Part shown: positions 6,391 to 8,763 of the stretch, in pieces
Layout: each line of letters starts with the position of its first letter
How positions within the stretch are numbered: the first letter of the stretch is position 1
NCBI GenBank assembly: GCA_022842565.1
Contig: JALHPH010000029.1
Span: forward strand, 1-8,763
Reading direction: 5' to 3'
DNA from: Fimbriimonadaceae bacterium
GTDB taxonomy: Bacteria > Armatimonadota > Fimbriimonadia > Fimbriimonadales > Fimbriimonadaceae
Length of the DNA: 8,763 bases
Position numbers and translations under genes: made by a program
Notes under the pieces: generated by a model
Database searches by the model: none
What the model saw: the letters and a program-made list of their open reading frames with translations, nothing else
What the model was told of the DNA's origin: nothing

Positions 6391-6662
6391 ACGGATTCGC
6401 GAAATTTAGGGTCCATTTGAGCGAGATGGAAGCCGTTCAGGAAGTGAGCGGCGAAGAGCTGGAAAGCACGACGGGCGTATTCGGCTTGCGTCAGATCATG
6501 GCGGGCCTGTGCAATCCGCCGCAGGAGGCGGATCACTGCCCCAACTGCGGATGGACGATTCAGCAGTTCGAATTGGGTGGAGAAATCGGTTGTTCGCTGT
6601 GTTATGCAGTTTTCGCAGTGCCAATCAGCCAGCGTCTCCGTCCCAATGATTTGGTATCTTAG
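6387..6662 (+). CDS. McsA-like zinc-ribbon protein
   Basis: The 91-residue product starts at a GTG that overlaps the ilvE stop as GTGA, which implies coupled translation. No other good start is visible; ATG 6426 is a weaker option. Residues 51-76 (CPNCGWTIQQFELGGEIGC then SLCYAVF) form two CxxC pairs, C51/C54 and C69/C72, with the spacing and GC..CY..F ending of the second zinc finger of McsA and related UVR-motif proteins. The stretch before it (GVFGLRQIMAGLCNPP) also resembles McsA, where a similar helix precedes that finger. Full McsA has a first cysteine-rich finger and a C-terminal UVR helix. Both are missing here, although HLSEMEAVQEVSGEELE could be a degenerate first finger without cysteines. 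McsA activates the McsB arginine kinase; that role cannot be assumed for this protein. Confidence 0.65.
   Translation: MNGFAKFRVHLSEMEAVQEVSGEELESTTGVFGLRQIMAGLCNPPQEADHCPNCGWTIQQFELGGEIGCSLCYAVFAVPISQRLRPNDLVS
6655..6660 (+). promoter_or_regulatory. Putative -10 element of the DUF4397 lipoprotein gene
   Basis: TATCTT matches TATAAT at four positions and ends 11 nt before ATG 6672, so the predicted leader would be about 5 nt. It lies inside the last codons of the zinc-ribbon gene. No ribosome site precedes the ATG. Alternatively the lipoprotein gene is read through from ilvE, as only 9 nt separate the genes. Confidence 0.25.
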
Positions 6663-6671
6663 TGGTTCGAT

Positions 6672-7442
6672 ATGATGGTACGCAACATTTCATGGACGCT
6701 GGCAGCCGTTGTGGCTGTAAGCATGGCTGGATGTGGTGGGCAAAAGGGTGCTGGAACTCTCCCAGACCCCCTGATTCGGTTCGTTAACGCCGCACCCACC
6801 TCGCAAAATCTCGATTTCTTCATGAACGATGATCGAGTCGCCACCAATGTGCCGTACCTCGGCTCGATGACGGATTTCAGAGAGTTTGAATTCCGAAGCG
6901 ATTCGGAAGGCGGATACGACCTGAAAGTCCGTGTGAACGGTAACGCGCTTGATCTTGACTCTCAAAACGAGACGATTCCTCGTGACTCGAGCCACCTTGT
7001 CATCGCACTCGGCCTGCCGAACCCGGGCAGCGAATTTCCAAAGCGCACGCGCGTGATTCCGCTCCGCATCGACCGCGAGCGCCCCATCGGCAACCGCAGC
7101 ATTGTCGTCGTGATGAACTGCCTCATCCGGTCCCCTGGATTGGAAACGCCGCCGATTACGTTCCAGTCGATCATCCCCGGTGACCCGACGTCGATCGATA
7201 ACCCGCAGTACAAGTCGGAGAACATCCAGTACGGCTCAATCGGCAACATTACAATCGACAGTGGCAGCCGAACATTCATCGCTCGCCGCGGTGAAACGGA
7301 CGCCCTTTTCCAATTTGCTGAGACGACCTTCAACTTCCAGCCTGGCGGAATCTACTTCGCCGTCATCGGTGGAGAAGAAGGGAATGTAGTGCCCGCGCTT
7401 CGGCCCAGCATTACGTTCATCCAAGTCCAGCCCGAAGACTGA
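6672..7442 (+). CDS. DUF4397 domain lipoprotein
   Basis: The 256-residue product starts with a lipoprotein signal peptide: MMVRN, a hydrophobic run (7-18) and a lipobox MAGC with the lipidated cysteine at residue 21, then a flexible GGQKGAG spacer. Residues about 33-90 match the start of a DUF4397 domain (LIRFVNAAP, LDFFMNDDRVATNVPYLGSMTDF and YDLKVRVNG), a beta-sandwich found in secreted or surface lipoproteins. The second half (about 100-253) is also beta-rich and may be a second, more divergent copy or a separate domain. The function of DUF4397 is unknown; a cell-surface or periplasmic role is inferred from the anchor. ATG 6672 or the adjacent ATG 6675 could be the start. It ends 2 nt from the stop of the opposing small gene. 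Confidence 0.8.
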   Translation: MMVRNISWTLAAVVAVSMAGCGGQKGAGTLPDPLIRFVNAAPTSQNLDFFMNDDRVATNVPYLGSMTDFREFEFRSDSEGGYDLKVRVNGNALDLDSQNETIPRDSSHLVIALGLPNPGSEFPKRTRVIPLRIDRERPIGNRSIVVVMNCLIRSPGLETPPITFQSIIPGDPTSIDNPQYKSENIQYGSIGNITIDSGSRTFIARRGETDALFQFAETTFNFQPGGIYFAVIGGEEGNVVPALRPSITFIQVQPED

Positions 7443-7444
7443 GG

Positions 7445-7738
7445 TTAAGGGGCGCCGATTCCAGGGGGGCGAAAGCCCCCGGTTGCCTCTTGCCAATAAA
7501 CCCATGCGGCAATGAGTTGCGCGGCGACCACGACAATAAAGAACCCGTAGATGATGCGTAGCGATAGCAATCCGTATCGGCGGGCCCAGCGCTCTTGGCT
7601 GCGAAAATGCTCCCAGGCACGCGCGCGTCGGTGTTCAGGCACCCAGTGGATCCAATTGCGCCTCAGGCGCTTGATTGGCGGCCTCCGCATGAACCAAAGC
7701 ATGCTTCCCCAGGTGAATCGCGCGAGTCGTGTGACCAT
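7445..7738 (-). CDS. Small Arg/Trp-rich single-pass membrane protein
   Basis: I do not recognise this 97-residue protein. The N-terminal two-thirds is strongly basic and aromatic: the full product has 16 Arg and 8 Trp, with segments such as RRPPIKRLRRNWIHW and HRRARAWEHF. One clear membrane helix follows (about 62-82, IIYGFFIVVVAAQLIAAWVYW), then a short Gly/Pro tail. By the positive-inside rule the basic part should be cytoplasmic, where it could bind nucleic acid, lipid head groups or a partner. The gene is supported by filling the space between two well-identified genes, by an ATG that faces the PAP2 gene across 23 bp, and by a stop only 2 nt from the lipoprotein stop. The two ends of the product look like a coherent membrane protein rather than random frame. 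No ribosome site is evident. Confidence 0.6.
   Translation of the reverse strand: MVTRLARFTWGSMLWFMRRPPIKRLRRNWIHWVPEHRRARAWEHFRSQERWARRYGLLSLRIIYGFFIVVVAAQLIAAWVYWQEATGGFRPPGIGAP
7465..7480 (+). terminator. GC-rich hairpin with GAAA loop, possible terminator
   Basis: GGGGGC (7465-7470), the tetraloop GAAA and GCCCCC (7475-7480) form a perfect 6-bp stem with a GNRA-type loop, 22 nt after the stop of the DUF4397 lipoprotein gene. It lies within the 3' end of the opposing small gene. No U-run follows on the plus strand, so it is not a canonical intrinsic terminator; it may instead protect the lipoprotein mRNA 3' end. Confidence 0.25.
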
Positions 7739-7748
7739 TAACTTCTTG

Positions 7749-7755
7749 TATCCTA
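7749..7755. promoter_or_regulatory. Symmetric -10 heptamer, candidate bidirectional promoter
   Basis: TATCCTA gives TATCCT on the plus strand, 7 nt before the PAP2 ATG, and TAGGAT on the minus strand, 11 nt before the ATG of the small membrane protein. Each keeps the TAnnnT bases of a -10 box, so one overlapping element could drive both genes. The whole divergent spacer is only 23 bp (7739-7761), and neither side has a clear Shine-Dalgarno or -35 sequence. On this reading the PAP2 mRNA would be leaderless. Confidence 0.35.
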
Positions 7756-7761
7756 CTTACC

Positions 7762-8322
7762 ATGCCAGGGATTGATCGCGAGCTGTTTTACTGGATCAAT
7801 CATTGGCCCGAGGGTCTCCAGCCGTTTTTCTGGTTCTGGAGCGAGGCCATCAAGCTGACCCCCACTCGGGTCGCGCTCCTTCTGCTGGTCATGTTGTTGT
7901 TAACTCGGAAGCCCTGGCGGCCGATGGTGCTAATTGCTCTGGTCGCGTTTCCATTGGCCAACGAACTGACGGACATTTTGAAGGCCGTTGTTCAGATGCC
8001 CCGCCCGTCCGTTGATTTTCCCGGAGCGATTGTTCGCAATGTCCGGCTGACCTCGTTTGGCACTGCGAGCGCGCACAGCGCCAATATGGCGGCGGTGGCG
8101 ACCTCGTTCTTCATGCTTGGCGGCTGGCGCTGGGGCGTGCCTTGGGTTGTAGTGGCGTTCCTCACTGGACTCAGCAGAATCTATAACGGCGCTCACTACC
8201 CCAGCCAGGTGCTGCTAGGGTGGCTTTGCGGCATTGCAGTGTCCGCGAGTCTAGTTTGGCTCTACCGGCGGTTTTTGGGGCCAAAAGCGGCTATTCCCGT
8301 AGAGTCGACAGCGGCTGACTGA
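7762..8322 (+). CDS. PAP2 family (type 2 phosphatidic acid) phosphatase
   Basis: The 186-residue integral membrane protein has about five to six helices. PAP2 enzymes remove phosphate from lipid phosphates such as phosphatidic acid, PGP or undecaprenyl pyrophosphate at the membrane. Motif 1 is intact (K74 then RP at 81-82, in KAVVQMPRP). Motif 2 is ASAHS (102-106) with catalytic-type H105, replacing the more common PSGH. Motif 3 is SRIYNGAHYPSQ: S138, R139 and the nucleophile H145 are present, but the usual Asp four residues after His is Q149. Gln also occurs there in some family members such as glucose-6-phosphatase, so activity is not excluded. The short length without extra domains matches small bacterial PAP2 proteins of the undecaprenyl-pyrophosphatase or PgpB-like kind. 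Substrate is unknown. The gene overlaps the GerMN gene tail to tail by 32 bp. Confidence 0.88.
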   Translation: MPGIDRELFYWINHWPEGLQPFFWFWSEAIKLTPTRVALLLLVMLLLTRKPWRPMVLIALVAFPLANELTDILKAVVQMPRPSVDFPGAIVRNVRLTSFGTASAHSANMAAVATSFFMLGGWRWGVPWVVVAFLTGLSRIYNGAHYPSQVLLGWLCGIAVSASLVWLYRRFLGPKAAIPVESTAAD

Positions 8323-8763
8323 GGTCGATGTTGCCCATCGTCTCCATCGGTCGACCCTCAATGGTGAACTTCACCTTCTTAACCTCGGGGAACTGCCCGG
8401 CCGAGACTAGAATGCCGTTCACCAGCGTCTGCTCGTCCTCAGTGCCATAAGTGCTGTCGAAAGCCTTGTTGAATACGACCGTTAACACGCCGTCCTTTAG
8501 AGAAGCCGAAGTTGCACTTGCGCCCTCAGGAGTCAACTTTGCTTCACCCAAGAAGCCATTGATCGCCGCCAAGTAAGCCGTGGTGTTCTTTGGTACATCC
8601 TCAGTTCGGCTCTCGAAGCGCAGATTGCCTTCGTCGTCGTACTTCGGTCGCTTGATCGCCACCGTTTCGGTATCGCGTTGGGTTGGGCGATCTGGTTGAG
8701 CGGCCGGAGAATCGGGCTTCGGGTCTTGATGCTCGGGCAGGCGCTCGGTTCGGCGGAGTTCGG
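8291..8763 (-). CDS. GerMN domain protein, N-terminus outside window
   Basis: The frame stays open to the right edge, giving at least 157 codons. GTG at 8660-8662 is an internal start candidate, but the upstream part reads as a Pro/charged linker (RLPEHQDPKPDSPAAQP, then RPTQRDTETV), so the gene most likely begins beyond the window with a signal or membrane anchor. The C-terminal 95 residues or so match GerMN: TTAYLAAINGFLGEA, DGVLTVVFNKAF, TEDEQTLVNGILVSAGQFPEV then KKVKFTIEGRPM. GerMN is found in spore-germination GerM and in the lipoprotein LpqB, and also in many non-sporulating bacteria, where it is a small extracytoplasmic alpha/beta domain of unclear, probably envelope-related, function. 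The presence of the domain does not imply sporulation. A possible partner gene upstream cannot be seen. Confidence 0.82.
   Translation of the reverse strand, partial: ELRRTERLPEHQDPKPDSPAAQPDRPTQRDTETVAIKRPKYDDEGNLRFESRTEDVPKNTTAYLAAINGFLGEAKLTPEGASATSASLKDGVLTVVFNKAFDSTYGTEDEQTLVNGILVSAGQFPEVKKVKFTIEGRPMETMGNIDLSQPLSTLRE

Noticed and set aside
6514..6533. ATCCGCC / GGCGGAT stem with a 6-nt loop in the zinc-ribbon gene
   Set aside because: It is fully inside coding sequence upstream of the zinc finger with no regulatory position, and GC-rich coding DNA gives such stems readily.
8291..8763. Evidence of sporulation from the GerMN domain
   Set aside because: GerMN occurs in many non-sporulating bacteria, and no other sporulation gene is visible.

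Overview
This window looks like an ordinary, gene-dense chromosomal stretch from a moderately GC-rich bacterium. The combination of a VanW-family protein, a GerMN-domain protein, a DUF4397 lipoprotein, a DUF4129/DUF4350 pair and weak Shine-Dalgarno use made me think of Armatimonadota (Fimbriimonadia-like), with Chloroflexota or a similar lineage as alternatives. That placement is an inference from gene content; no rRNA or marker gene is present to fix it. I see no mobile element, tRNA, rRNA or CRISPR array, and no gene-free stretch longer than 72 bp.

Bases 1-4050 hold a tight plus-strand operon. It contains the 3' part of a DUF4129 membrane protein, a DUF4350 membrane protein starting on the next base, a small secreted TPR-like protein joined by a 4-bp ATGA overlap, and a large polytopic membrane protein resembling GT-C glycosyltransferases. 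DUF4129 and DUF4350 proteins usually sit beside MoxR AAA+ ATPase and DUF58 genes; those would lie upstream of the window. On the opposite strand, overlapping the end of this operon tail to tail by 24 bp, is a VanW-family protein (4027-5427).

A 72-bp divergent spacer (5428-5499) separates the VanW gene from a rightward pair: a branched-chain aminotransferase (ilvE) and a 91-residue zinc-ribbon protein resembling the second zinc finger of McsA. The spacer carries a perfect 20-bp dyad placed where the -35 regions of both genes would fall. A DUF4397 lipoprotein (6672-7442) follows on the plus strand, then a small Arg/Trp-rich membrane protein on the minus strand (7445-7738). That small gene diverges over only 23 bp from a PAP2-family phosphatase (7762-8322). 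The PAP2 gene overlaps by 32 bp the end of a minus-strand GerMN-domain gene that runs off the right edge.

The common theme is the cell envelope: GT-C-like protein, VanW, PAP2 lipid phosphatase, GerMN protein, lipoprotein and small membrane proteins, with ilvE as an amino-acid metabolism gene among them. I found no convincing new multi-gene system. The points most worth a second look are the operator-like dyad, several genes that appear leaderless or nearly so, a symmetric bidirectional promoter, the orphan McsA-like zinc ribbon, and the PAP2 protein with Gln in place of the motif-3 Asp.
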